Assembly: GCF_014199525.1 (NCBI RefSeq)
Contig: NZ_JACHNU010000007.1
Location: 1 to 64,000, forward strand
DNA: 64,000 nucleotides
Source of the DNA: Conexibacter arvalis
Lineage (GTDB): Bacteria; Actinomycetota; Thermoleophilia; Solirubrobacterales; Solirubrobacteraceae
Direction of reading: 5' to 3'
Shown here: positions 50,049 to 58,523 of the stretch, in pieces
Layout: the number at the start of each line of letters is the position of its first letter
How positions within the stretch are numbered: the stretch's first letter is position 1
Notes under the pieces: model-generated
Seen by the model: only the letters and a program-made list of their open reading frames with translations
Told to the model about the DNA's origin: nothing
The model's database searches: none
Program-made: the position numbers and the translations under genes

Positions 50049-50893
50049 GGCGCGCGTCGACGTGGCTGCAGCGCGGCGTGATCGTCGCCGCGCTCGCCTT
50101 CCTCCTGCTGCCGGTGGCGATCGTCGTGCTGTTCGCCTTCCAGGACGCCAACCGCACCGGCCTGCCGTTCGAGGGGCCGTCGCTGAGATGGTTCGACCTC
50201 GTCGTCAACGACGCCACCTTCCGCGACGCGCTGTGGGCGACGCTGCGGGTCGCGGCCGGCTCGGCGCTGACGGCGACCGCGATCGCGCTGCTCGGCGCCT
50301 TCGCGACCGCGCGCGGCCTGATCCGGCGCGCCGGACTGGTCGGCGCGGTCGGGCTCGCCCCGATCGCCGTGCCGCCGGTCTTCATCGGCTTCTCGCTGCT
50401 GCTGACCTTCGGCGAGATCGGCGCGACGCCGTCGCTGCTGACCGTCTACCTCGCCCACGTGCTGCTGACCGTGCCGCTGGCGTGGGCGGTGCTGCAGGCC
50501 CGCTTCAGCCGCTTCGACTTCTCCGTCGAGGAGGCGGCGCGGGACCTCGGCGCCGGCGTCTGGAAGACGCTGTGGAAGGTGACGCTGCCGCTGACCTGGC
50601 GCGCGATCGCCGGGGCGGTGCTGATCGCCTTCGCCTTCTCCGTCGACGAGTTCGTCGTGACGCTGTTCGTCGTCGGCGACGACAACACGCTGCCCGTGCT
50701 GGTGTGGAGCCGGCTGCGCCGCAGCATCGACCCGTCGATCAACGCGATCGCGACCCTGCTGCTGCTGGTGATGCTGCTGAGCGCGCTGCTCGGCGCGCTG
50801 CTGCTGCGCACGAGACGGCGCGGACCCGCCGCGCCGGAGCGGCCCGGCGCCGACCCCGACCCGACCCAAGCCGAGGAGTACGCCCATGCCTGA
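50045..50893 (+). CDS. ABC transporter permease, PotC-like (282 aa)
   Basis: Second permease. It has six helices and an EAA loop (S-V-E-E-A-A-R-D-L-G-A-G-V-W-K-T-L-W-K-V-T-L-P) at about residues 160-182. The F-S-V-D-E-F-V-V-T segment near 202 is a PotC hallmark. ATG 50045 overlaps the previous stop by 4 bases, and the Arg/Pro-rich tail overlaps the ATPase gene by 8 bases. Strict coupling suggests fixed subunit ratios. Confidence 0.87.
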   Translation: MRRASTWLQRGVIVAALAFLLLPVAIVVLFAFQDANRTGLPFEGPSLRWFDLVVNDATFRDALWATLRVAAGSALTATAIALLGAFATARGLIRRAGLVGAVGLAPIAVPPVFIGFSLLLTFGEIGATPSLLTVYLAHVLLTVPLAWAVLQARFSRFDFSVEEAARDLGAGVWKTLWKVTLPLTWRAIAGAVLIAFAFSVDEFVVTLFVVGDDNTLPVLVWSRLRRSIDPSINAIATLLLLVMLLSALLGALLLRTRRRGPAAPERPGADPDPTQAEEYAHA

Positions 50894-51941
50894 TGCGTCC
50901 AGCCCGCCGCTCGTCCGCGTCAGCGGCGTGCGCAAGGCGTTCGGGGGAGCGACCGTGCTCGACGGCGTCGACCTCGACGTCGAGCGCGGCGAGTTCCTCT
51001 CGTTCCTGGGGCCGAGCGGCTGCGGCAAGACGACGCTGCTGCGGATCGTCAGCGGGCTCGAGCAGCCTGACGCCGGCCGCGTCCACCTCGACGGCGCCGA
51101 CATCACCGACCTGCCGCCGAACAAGCGGCCGCTGAACATGGTCTTCCAGCGCTACGCACTCTTCCCGCACCTGACGGTGAACGAGAACGTCGGCTTCGGG
51201 CTGGCGCTGCGCAAGCGCGGCAAGGCCGAGATCGCGCGGCGGGTCGCCGAGATGCTCGACCTCGTCCAGCTCGGCCACCTTGGCGACCGCTACCCCGACC
51301 AGATCAGCGGCGGCCAGGCGCAGCGCGTCGCGCTCGCCCGCGCGCTCGCCAACGATCCCGAGGTGCTGCTGCTCGACGAGCCGCTGGCGGCGCTCGACCG
51401 CGCCGTCCGCGGCGACCTCCAGGAGCAGCTGAAGCGGATCCAGCGCGAGGTCGGCACGACCTTCGTCTACGTCACGCACGACCAGGAGGAGGCGATGGCG
51501 ATGTCCTCCCGGATCGCGCTGATGCACGGCGGTCGCATCCGCCAGCTGGCGACGCCGGCCGAGCTCTACCGGCGGCCGGCCGACAGCTTCGCGGCCGGCT
51601 TCGTCGGCGACGCCAACGTGCTCGACTGCTCGGTCGCGGCCGGCCGGCTGGTCTGGCAGGGCGTCGAGCTGGGCGACTGTCCGGCCCGCACCGGCAGCGC
51701 GCCCGAGCTGCGCGTGATGGTCCGCCCGGAGGAGGTGAGGCTGACCGCGCGCGACGGCGCCGCCGCGATCCGCGGCCGGCTGGTCGCCAGCACCTACCAC
51801 GGCTTCTACTGGATGCACCGCGTGGCGGTCGGGGAGCAGACGCTCGCGGCGCGCGAGATCGCCTCGACCCCGGTCGCCGCGCTCGGGGAGACCGTCTCGG
51901 TCTCCGTCGACCTCGCCGGCGCGGTCCCGCTCGAAGACTGA
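50886..51941 (+). CDS. ABC transporter ATPase, PotA-like (351 aa)
   Basis: ATPase of the importer. Walker A is G-P-S-G-C-G-K-T-T; the Q-loop is V-F-Q-R-Y-A-L-F-P-H; the signature is I-S-G-G-Q-A-Q-R (normally L-S-G-G-Q); Walker B is L-L-L-D-E-P-L-A-A-L-D; the switch His is in V-T-H-D-Q-E-E-A. The C-terminal TOBE-type domain (V-M-V-R-P-E-E-V near 278) fits PotA-like ATPases. It ends 39 bases before the M24 gene, with no terminator between them. Confidence 0.9.
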   Translation: MPDASSPPLVRVSGVRKAFGGATVLDGVDLDVERGEFLSFLGPSGCGKTTLLRIVSGLEQPDAGRVHLDGADITDLPPNKRPLNMVFQRYALFPHLTVNENVGFGLALRKRGKAEIARRVAEMLDLVQLGHLGDRYPDQISGGQAQRVALARALANDPEVLLLDEPLAALDRAVRGDLQEQLKRIQREVGTTFVYVTHDQEEAMAMSSRIALMHGGRIRQLATPAELYRRPADSFAAGFVGDANVLDCSVAAGRLVWQGVELGDCPARTGSAPELRVMVRPEEVRLTARDGAAAIRGRLVASTYHGFYWMHRVAVGEQTLAAREIASTPVAALGETVSVSVDLAGAVPLED

Positions 51942-51980
51942 AGCGGCCGTCCGCGACAACACGCAGCAGGAAAGGAACCC

Positions 51981-53213
51981 ATGACGACCGTCGACAGTCC
52001 CGAGATCCCGCTCTACGAGACGCTGAAGCGCCAGGGCGTGAGACGCGAGCTGGCCTTCCCGGAGGAGGAGTACCGCCGCCGGATCGCCGCCGTCCAGGCG
52101 TCGATGGCCGAGCGCGGCCTCGACGTGCTCGTGCTCCACAACAACGCGAGCACCAACTACGTCACCGGCTACGACTCGCACATGCCGCCGTCGTACGCCG
52201 TCACGGTGATCCCGGCCAGCGGCGATCCGGTCTTCAACTGCGCGGAGCTGGAGTCGCCGGTCGCGCTCTACCACGGCATCGTCGACGACATCCGCATCTT
52301 CGACTGGACGCGGGCCGAGAACACGGCCAGCGACCTCGCCGGCGTGCTGAGCGACCTCGGCTTCGCGCGCGGCCGGATCGGGATCGAGCTCTCCAACGAC
52401 GAGAACTTCGCCAACGGCGCCTACGACGCCGGCTCCTACCTGAGGCTGCGGGCGCTGCTGCCGGAGGCGGAGATCGTCGACGCGACCCGCGTCGTGCTCG
52501 AGCTGCGGCTGATCAAGAGCGAGGCCGAGCTGGAGTACATGCGGATCGCCGGCACCTACACGTGGGCGGCGCTGCAGGCGTCGATCGCGGCGACCCGCGA
52601 GGGCGTCAACGAGAACGAGATCGCGGCCGCCGCCTACCAGGGCGCGGTCACGGCCGGCAGCGAGCTGATGTCGATCGACCCGATGCTGATCACCGGCTGG
52701 CGGACCGGCCTGATGCCGCACCTGCCCTACCGCCGGCACGTCGTCGAGCGGGGCGACCTCGTCTACATGGAGTACAGCGGCACCCATTGGCGCTACAACG
52801 CGCCGTCGATGCGCACGACGGTGATCGGCGAGCCGACCGCCCGCCAGCAGCAGCTCGCCGAGGTCAGCATCGAGGTGCTCGAGACGCTGATCGCCGGGGC
52901 GCGGCCGGGCCGCACCGGCCACGACGTCGCGATGGCGGCCAAGGCGCTGTGGCACAAGGTCCCCGGGGTCCACTTCCACGGCGGCTACGGCTACGCGATG
53001 GGGATGGCCGTCCAGCCGACCTGGTGCGAGCAGTCGGTCTACCTCGCCGAGGGCGACGAGAGAGTGCTGCGCCCCGGGCAGACCTTCCACCTGCCGATCA
53101 ACCCCTGCTACCCGGGCGAGATGGGGGTCGGCTTCTCCGAGAGCATCGTCATCACCGAGACCGGCGCCGAGCTGCTGACCCCGGGGCTCGACCGCCATCT
53201 GGTCGTCCGTTGA
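51981..53213 (+). CDS. Creatinase/ectoine hydrolase-like M24 family protein (410 aa)
   Basis: Pita-bread fold of the M24/creatinase family: creatinase_N domain in the first 165 residues, then the catalytic half from about 180 (L-R-L-I-K-S-E-A-E-L-E-Y-M). The five metal ligands of M24 peptidases are mostly gone: the D-x-G/D segment reads G-D-L-V-Y-M-E-Y-S-G then Y-N-A-P-S-M-R-T, the His region reads G-Y-G-Y-A-M-G, and of the two Glu only F-S-E-S-I-V-I-T remains. This fits metal-free C-N hydrolases such as creatinase and, more closely by the G-Y-x-M-G-M-A-x-x-P-x-W-x-E pattern, ectoine hydrolase DoeA. It is therefore not a normal aminopeptidase. AGGAAAGGAA precedes ATG 51981. Confidence 0.78.
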   Translation: MTTVDSPEIPLYETLKRQGVRRELAFPEEEYRRRIAAVQASMAERGLDVLVLHNNASTNYVTGYDSHMPPSYAVTVIPASGDPVFNCAELESPVALYHGIVDDIRIFDWTRAENTASDLAGVLSDLGFARGRIGIELSNDENFANGAYDAGSYLRLRALLPEAEIVDATRVVLELRLIKSEAELEYMRIAGTYTWAALQASIAATREGVNENEIAAAAYQGAVTAGSELMSIDPMLITGWRTGLMPHLPYRRHVVERGDLVYMEYSGTHWRYNAPSMRTTVIGEPTARQQQLAEVSIEVLETLIAGARPGRTGHDVAMAAKALWHKVPGVHFHGGYGYAMGMAVQPTWCEQSVYLAEGDERVLRPGQTFHLPINPCYPGEMGVGFSESIVITETGAELLTPGLDRHLVVR

Positions 53214-53218
53214 GCGCC

Positions 53219-54664
53219 GTGACCGCGTCGGCCCGCGACTGGCCGCTGTTCGTCGCCGGCGCCTGGGAGGAGGCCGGCCCGCGCGAGCGGATCGAGGTCG
53301 AGAACCCGGCGACCGGCGAGACGGTCGCGACCGTGCCGGTCGCGACCGCCGCCGACCTCGACCGCGCGCTGGCGGCGGCCGAGGCGGCCCGCTCGACGTG
53401 GGCGCGCACCGACGCCTGGACGCGCAGCGCGCTCGTCCGGGCGGCCGGCGCGGCGCTCGCGCGGCGGGCCGAGGAGGTCGCCGCGACGATCGTGCGCGAG
53501 CAGGGCAAGCCGCTGGCGGAGGCGCGGGCCGAGGTCGGCTACGCGGTCGAGACCTTCGACTGGTACGCCGACGAGGCCCGCCGCCTCTACGGCCGCACCG
53601 TGCCCGGCCACCGCGGCGACGCGCGGTTGACCGTGCTGCGCGAGCCGGTCGGCCCGGTCGCGGCCTTCACGCCGTGGAACTTCCCCGCCGTGACGCCGGC
53701 CCGCAAGGTCGCCGCGGCGCTGGCCGCCGGCTGCCCGGTGATCCTCAAGCCCTCCGAGGAGACGCCCGGCGCCGCCTTCCACCTCGCCGAGGCCTGCGAG
53801 GAGGCGGGGCTGCCGCTCGGCCTCCTGAGCGTCGTCTGCGGGGTGCCGGCCGAGATCAGCGGCCGCCTACTCGCCTCCCCGACGATCCGCAAGGTCTCGC
53901 TGACCGGCTCGGTGCCGGTCGGCAGGACGCTGATGGCCCAGTGCGCCGAGCACCTGCAGGTGCCGACGCTCGAGCTGGGCGGCCACGCCGCCGTGCTGGT
54001 CTTCGCCGACGCCGATCTCGACGCCGCCGTCGAGCGCTGCGTCACGGCGAAGTTCCGCAACGCCGGCCAGGTCTGCCTCGCGCCGAGCCGCTTCTACGTC
54101 GAGCGGGCGATCGCCGAGCCGTTCGCCCGCCGCTTCGCCGAGCGGGCCGCGGCGCTGACGGTCGGCGACGGCTTCGATCCCGCGACCGAGGTCGGCCCGC
54201 TCGCCAGCGCCCGCCGGCTCGAGGCGACCGAGCGGTTGGTCGCCGACGCCGTCGGCCGCGGCGCCGAGCTGCTCTGCGGCGGCCGCCGCCCGCCGGGCCG
54301 CGAGCGCGGCTGGTTCTACGAGCCGACGGTGCTGACCGGGGTCGACCCGGCGAGCGCGCTGATGGTCGAGGAGCCGTTCGCGCCGATCGCGCCGCTGCTG
54401 GGCTTCGACGGACTGGAGGAGGGGCTGCGGCTGGCCAACGCGACGCCGTACGGCCTCGCCCACTACGCCTTCACGCGCGACCTGCGCACCGCGCAGCTGG
54501 CGCTCGAAGGGCTGGAGGCCGGTGTCGTCGGGATCAACACCTGCCTGACGAGCACCGTCGAGGCGCCGCTCAGCGGCGTCAAGCAATCGGGGATCGGCGC
54601 CGAGAACGGCGTCGAGGGAATCGAGGCGTACACCGTGGTCAAGTACGGGCAGGTGCAGCTGTGA
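53219..54664 (+). CDS. NAD(P)-dependent aldehyde dehydrogenase (481 aa)
   Basis: Oxidises an aldehyde to an acid. Conserved blocks: F-T-P-W-N-F-P (about 148), I-L-K-P-S-E-E-T-P (about 174), S-L-T-G-S-V-P-V-G (about 226), L-E-L-G-G-H-A-A (catalytic Glu), N-A-G-Q-V-C-L-A (catalytic Cys near residue 284), and E-E-P-F-A-P at the end of the active site. Looks like the succinate-semialdehyde/aminobutyraldehyde group. GTG 53219 and the overlapping TTG 53210 are both possible starts; neither has a Shine-Dalgarno. It likely removes the aldehyde made upstream in the pathway. Confidence 0.9.
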   Translation: MTASARDWPLFVAGAWEEAGPRERIEVENPATGETVATVPVATAADLDRALAAAEAARSTWARTDAWTRSALVRAAGAALARRAEEVAATIVREQGKPLAEARAEVGYAVETFDWYADEARRLYGRTVPGHRGDARLTVLREPVGPVAAFTPWNFPAVTPARKVAAALAAGCPVILKPSEETPGAAFHLAEACEEAGLPLGLLSVVCGVPAEISGRLLASPTIRKVSLTGSVPVGRTLMAQCAEHLQVPTLELGGHAAVLVFADADLDAAVERCVTAKFRNAGQVCLAPSRFYVERAIAEPFARRFAERAAALTVGDGFDPATEVGPLASARRLEATERLVADAVGRGAELLCGGRRPPGRERGWFYEPTVLTGVDPASALMVEEPFAPIAPLLGFDGLEEGLRLANATPYGLAHYAFTRDLRTAQLALEGLEAGVVGINTCLTSTVEAPLSGVKQSGIGAENGVEGIEAYTVVKYGQVQL

Positions 54665-55719
54665 GCGCCCATCGCGTCGCCGTGATCGCAGGAGACGGCG
54701 TCGGGCCGGAGGTGGTCGCGCAGGCGCGCCGCGCCGTCGAGGCGACCGGCGTCGAGATCGCATGGACCGAGCTGCCGTGGGGCTCGGACCACTACCACCG
54801 CACCGGGCGGATGATGCCGGCCGATGCGCTGGCGACGCTGCGCGGCCACGACGCGATCCTGCTCGGCGCGGTCGGCGACCCGTCGGTCCCCGACCACATC
54901 TCGCTGTGGGAGCTGCTGCTGGCGCTGCGCCAGGGGCTCGACCTGTGGGCCAACGTGCGCCCGGCGCAGCTGCTGCCGGGCGTGCCGGGGCCGCTCGCCG
55001 GCCGCGCGCCGGGCGAGGTCGACATGCTGTTCGTGCGCGAGAACACCGAGGGCGAGTACGCCGGCGTCGGCGGGCGCGTCCACGCCGGGCTGGCCGGCGA
55101 GACCGGGATCGAGGTCAGCGTCTTCACCCGCCCGGCCGTCGAGCGCGTCGTCCGCTTCGCCTTCGAGCGGGCGGAGGAGCGGCGCGGCCGCCTCACCAGC
55201 GCGACCAAGTCGAACGCCTCGCGGTACGGCTACGTGCTGTGGGACGAGGTCGTCGCGGAGGTCGCCGCCGACCATCCCGGGGTCGAGGTCGACTCGGTGC
55301 TCGTCGACGCCCTCGCCGCGCGGATGGTGCGCGATCCCGGCAGCCTCGACGTCGTCGTCGCCTCCAACCTCTTCGGCGACGTGCTGACCGACCTCGCCGC
55401 CGCGCTGCAGGGCGGGATGGGGGTCGCGGCGAGCGCCAGCCTCGCGCCCGGCTCCGACGCGCCGCCGCTGTTCGAGCCGGTCCACGGCTCGGCGCCCGAC
55501 ATCGCCGGCCGCGGCGTCGCCAACCCGATCGGATGCCTCTGGAGCGCCCAGCTGATGCTCGAGCAGCTCGGCGAGCCGGAGGCGGCCGCGGCGCTGAGGG
55601 CGGCGATCGCCGCGGTCTGCCGGCAGGGCCCGCGCACCCGCGACCTCGGCGGCACGGCGTCGACGGCCGAGGTCGGCGACGCGGTCGTCCGCGCCGTCGA
55701 GGCGGCGCCGGTCAGGTGA
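54661..55719 (+). CDS. Tartrate/D-malate dehydrogenase-like beta-decarboxylating dehydrogenase (352 aa)
   Basis: Isocitrate/isopropylmalate dehydrogenase family: G-D-G-V-G-P-E-V-V at the start, R-E-N-T-E-G-E-Y-A-G near residue 122, S-A-T-K-S-N-A, and D-V-V-V-A-S-N-L-F-G-D-V-L-T-D. The P-D-H-I-S-L-W segment followed by L-W-A-N-V-R-P is characteristic of tartrate dehydrogenase / D-malate dehydrogenase (TtuC/DmlA), not of LeuB. It should oxidise a 2-hydroxy acid with loss of CO2. GTG 54661 overlaps the previous stop (GTGA). Last gene of the operon; it ends 8 bases into the convergent LON gene. Confidence 0.88.
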   Translation: MSAHRVAVIAGDGVGPEVVAQARRAVEATGVEIAWTELPWGSDHYHRTGRMMPADALATLRGHDAILLGAVGDPSVPDHISLWELLLALRQGLDLWANVRPAQLLPGVPGPLAGRAPGEVDMLFVRENTEGEYAGVGGRVHAGLAGETGIEVSVFTRPAVERVVRFAFERAEERRGRLTSATKSNASRYGYVLWDEVVAEVAADHPGVEVDSVLVDALAARMVRDPGSLDVVVASNLFGDVLTDLAAALQGGMGVAASASLAPGSDAPPLFEPVHGSAPDIAGRGVANPIGCLWSAQLMLEQLGEPEAAAALRAAIAAVCRQGPRTRDLGGTASTAEVGDAVVRAVEAAPVR

Positions 55720-56338
55720 AGCGGACCTTGCCGTTCGATCTCGCCCGCGCCTGCGCGCGCGAGACCAGCTCGAGCCGCTTGCTGGCGGCGCGGAACAGCC
55801 GCGTCACGAGCCGCAGGCGGGCGTTCTCGGAGCGCAGGTCGAGCAGGCCCTGCTTGGCGTCGTGGCCGAAGTCGACGGTCGCCGCCATCGCGTAGGCGCC
55901 CATCTCGCCCAGCTCGCCGGCGTCGGGCCGTCTCTCGGTCGCCTGCTCGACGAGCAGCGCGTAGGTCTCGCGCGCCGTCTCGAGCGCCTGCGCGTCGGCC
56001 GCCTCGTCGCGGTCCTCGAGGAACTCGACCGTGCCGGCCGGCCACGGCAGCCGCTCCTCGCGCTCGACGATCCGGAACGGCCGCGTCCCTCTCGCCAGCA
56101 GGTTGAGGCGGCCGTCCTCCATCCGCTCCAGCACCTCGGTGACCTCGCAGGCGCAGCCGACCGGCCGCAGCCCGTCGTCGGAGAGCCAGACGATCCCGAA
56201 CTCGCCGCCCGACCGCAGGCAGCGCTCGATCATCGCCTTGTAGCGCTCCTCGAAGATGTGCAGCGGGACGATCTCGCCGGGGAGCGCGACGATGCCGAGC
56301 GGGAAGAGCGGGAACTCGCGGACGAGGCGGGTCGGCAT
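55712..56338 (-). CDS. LON substrate-binding domain protein (208 aa)
   Basis: Stand-alone Lon N-terminal (LON_substr_bdg) domain: F-P-L-F-P-L-G-I-V-A-L-P-G-E-I-V-P-L-H-I-F-E-E-R-Y near residue 9, F-G-I-V-W, and G-C-A-C-E-V-T-E-V then D-G-R-L-N-L-L-A-R-G. There is no ATPase or protease domain, so it may bind substrates for another protease. TAGACT lies 7 bases before ATG 56338, giving a leaderless transcript. The stop overlaps the dehydrogenase stop region by 8 bases, with the genes convergent. Confidence 0.88.
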   Translation of the reverse strand: MPTRLVREFPLFPLGIVALPGEIVPLHIFEERYKAMIERCLRSGGEFGIVWLSDDGLRPVGCACEVTEVLERMEDGRLNLLARGTRPFRIVEREERLPWPAGTVEFLEDRDEAADAQALETARETYALLVEQATERRPDAGELGEMGAYAMAATVDFGHDAKQGLLDLRSENARLRLVTRLFRAASKRLELVSRAQARARSNGKVRFT

Positions 56339-56417
56339 CAGCAGGAGTCTAGTCCCGCGCCGCGCGCGGTCGCGGGCGGTCGAGCGCGCGCGGCGGGCAG
56401 GGCGCGCCCCGGCGCGC

Positions 56418-58349
56418 TCAGCTGTCCCCGCTCGCCGCCACCTCATCGCGCGCCAGCGCGGCGAGCAGCAGCTCGCGGGCGACCGGCGCGGCCGTCCCGC
56501 CGCCGGTGCCGGCGCGCGTCAGCACGACCGTGACGACGGCGCGCGGGCGCTCCCCGTCGCCGGCGGGCGCGTAGCCGGTGAACCAGGCGTCGGTGTCGGT
56601 CGGGTCGTCCTCCTCCACGCACGGCTCGGCGCCCGGCTCGGGCTCGACCGGGCAGCGCTGCGTGACGCCCAGCTCGGCCGTGCCGGTCTTGCCGGCGACC
56701 TCGGTCCCGTCGATCGCCGCCGCGGTCCCGGTCCCGTCGCGCACGACGGCGCGCATCGCCGCCTGCACGTCGGCGGCGACCGCCGCGCTCGTCGCCCGCT
56801 GCGGCGGTCTCGCGCCCCTTCTGCGCGCCTGCGCGGCGGCGACCGCGTCGACGGTCAGGCGCGGGCGCCGGCCGTCGCGCGCGATCGCCGCGGTGACCAC
56901 CGCGATCTGGAGCGCGGAGGCCGACACCTTGCCCTGGCCGATCGCCGTCGACCCGAGCGCGAGCGCGTCCTCGTCGCCGCTCACGGTCCCGACCGTCGAG
57001 GTCGCGGCGCCGGGCAGGTCGGGTGCTCTGCCGAAGCCGAAGCGGGCGGCCGTCGCGGCGAGGCGGGCCATCCCCAGCTGCGCCCCGAACGGCGCGAAGA
57101 CCGAGTTGCAGGAGTGGGCGAAGGTCTCGTACAGCGTCCCGCCGCACAGCTCGCGATCGGCGTTCTGCAGCGGCGCGCCGTCGAGCAGCGCCTGCTGCTC
57201 GTGGGGGTAGACCGCGCGCTCGCTCGTGATGCCGGCCTCCAGCGCGGCGACGAGCGTGACGATCTTGAAGGTCGAGCCGGGCGGGCCGAGGCCGGAGAAC
57301 GGGGTCCCGGCCCAGCCGAGCACGGCCCCGTCGCGCGGGTCGACGGCGACCGCGCCGCCGGGCCGGTCGGCCATCGCGGCGATCGCGGCGCGCACGACGC
57401 CGGGGTCGATCGTCGTGCGGACCGGCGGCGCCGGTCTCGGCGCCTGCGCCGCCAGCAGCCGGCCGCCGGCGGTCAGGCGCCCGCCCGGCGTGCCGCGCAG
57501 GCGGTCGTCGAGCGCGCGCTCGAGGCCGTTGACGCCGACCTGGGCACCGGGCGGCACGCCCTCGGCGCGCAGCGCCGCGGAGCGCTCGGCGTCGATCGCG
57601 CCGCCGGCGTCGGAGTCGGCGGCAGCGACCGCCGCGACCATCCCGACCGTCTCGGCCGCGACCTCGGCGACCGCCGCGTCCGGCGCCCGCTCGGGCCCGG
57701 CGGCGAGCACCGCGCCGTCGGCCGCCAGCAGCGACGCGCGCGGCGGCAGCTCGGTTCTCGCCGCGAGCCGCTCCCCGGGGCGCAGGCCGGGGAAGGCGAG
57801 GTGAGGGCTCCAGACGACGCCGTCGTCGCCGACCTCGATCGCCGTCTTCGCGCGCACCGTCCCGAACGCGCGCGTCGGGACGCGCAGCGTCGCCTCCGCG
57901 CCGTCGTCGGTCTCGCTGACGGCGAGCGCGTGGACCGGCCCGTCCGCCGTCGCCGTCGCGCCGGCGCGGGCGAGCGCGGCGCGCAGGTCGGCGACCGAGA
58001 CCGCTCTGCTCGATCTCGGGTCGAGCAGGCGGTGCATCGCGCGCGCGTCGCCGCGCTCCCACGCCGCGACCCAGGCGCGGGCGCTCTTCAACCGCTCCGA
58101 CTCGCCGCCGCAGCTGAACAGCAGGACGACGAGCGTGACGAGCGCGAGCAGCACGGCCGCGAGCGCGGCGCGCCGGCGCAGATGGACGGCGCTGGCGCGC
58201 TGGCGGCCGCCGCGGTCGGTGCCACGCGCGGGAGACGCGCTCGGCGGGCGCCCGCCGGCCGCGCGCGGACGCGCAGGCTCCTCCGCGTGCGATCGCGGCT
58301 CTCGGTCGGTGCGCCGGCGTCCCCCGCCGCGCTGCGGTGCGTCTCCCAT
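56418..58349 (-). CDS. Class B-type penicillin-binding protein (643 aa)
   Basis: Peptidoglycan transpeptidase with one transmembrane helix (about 57-78), after an Arg/Pro-rich cytoplasmic head of 55 residues. An NTF2-like/MecA_N domain follows (A-R-A-W-V-A-A-W-E-R-G-D), then the PBP dimer domain, then the transpeptidase: S359-T-F-K (S-x-x-K), S413-C-N (S-x-N), and K554-T-G. All three catalytic motifs are intact. The MecA_N-plus-transpeptidase order matches the PBP2a/PbpA-like group of actinobacteria. ATG 58349 has GGAG at 5-8 bases. The frame is open further upstream but without support. Confidence 0.88.
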   Translation of the reverse strand: MGDAPQRGGGRRRTDREPRSHAEEPARPRAAGGRPPSASPARGTDRGGRQRASAVHLRRRAALAAVLLALVTLVVLLFSCGGESERLKSARAWVAAWERGDARAMHRLLDPRSSRAVSVADLRAALARAGATATADGPVHALAVSETDDGAEATLRVPTRAFGTVRAKTAIEVGDDGVVWSPHLAFPGLRPGERLAARTELPPRASLLAADGAVLAAGPERAPDAAVAEVAAETVGMVAAVAAADSDAGGAIDAERSAALRAEGVPPGAQVGVNGLERALDDRLRGTPGGRLTAGGRLLAAQAPRPAPPVRTTIDPGVVRAAIAAMADRPGGAVAVDPRDGAVLGWAGTPFSGLGPPGSTFKIVTLVAALEAGITSERAVYPHEQQALLDGAPLQNADRELCGGTLYETFAHSCNSVFAPFGAQLGMARLAATAARFGFGRAPDLPGAATSTVGTVSGDEDALALGSTAIGQGKVSASALQIAVVTAAIARDGRRPRLTVDAVAAAQARRRGARPPQRATSAAVAADVQAAMRAVVRDGTGTAAAIDGTEVAGKTGTAELGVTQRCPVEPEPGAEPCVEEDDPTDTDAWFTGYAPAGDGERPRAVVTVVLTRAGTGGGTAAPVARELLLAALARDEVAASGDS

Positions 58350-58523
58350 GCCACTCCGTCGCGACTGCGGTCGCCGTTCCCCCGGGCCGATCGGTCCATC
58401 CGTGAACCGCGCCCGGCATGCGGGAACGTAGCAGCAGCGACGCATCCTGTGGTTGCGACCGCTCGCTTCGTGGCTCGTCGCGACCCGGCTCGCCGCCGGC
58501 GCCGGTGCAGCGGCGCTCGAGCG

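Noticed and set aside
40685-55719. Naming the locus a creatinine degradation operon
   Set aside because: Hydantoinase plus a creatinase-fold protein fits the idea, but the creatinase catalytic Glu is not conserved, no N-carbamoylsarcosine amidase or creatininase is present, and the M24 protein looks closer to DoeA.
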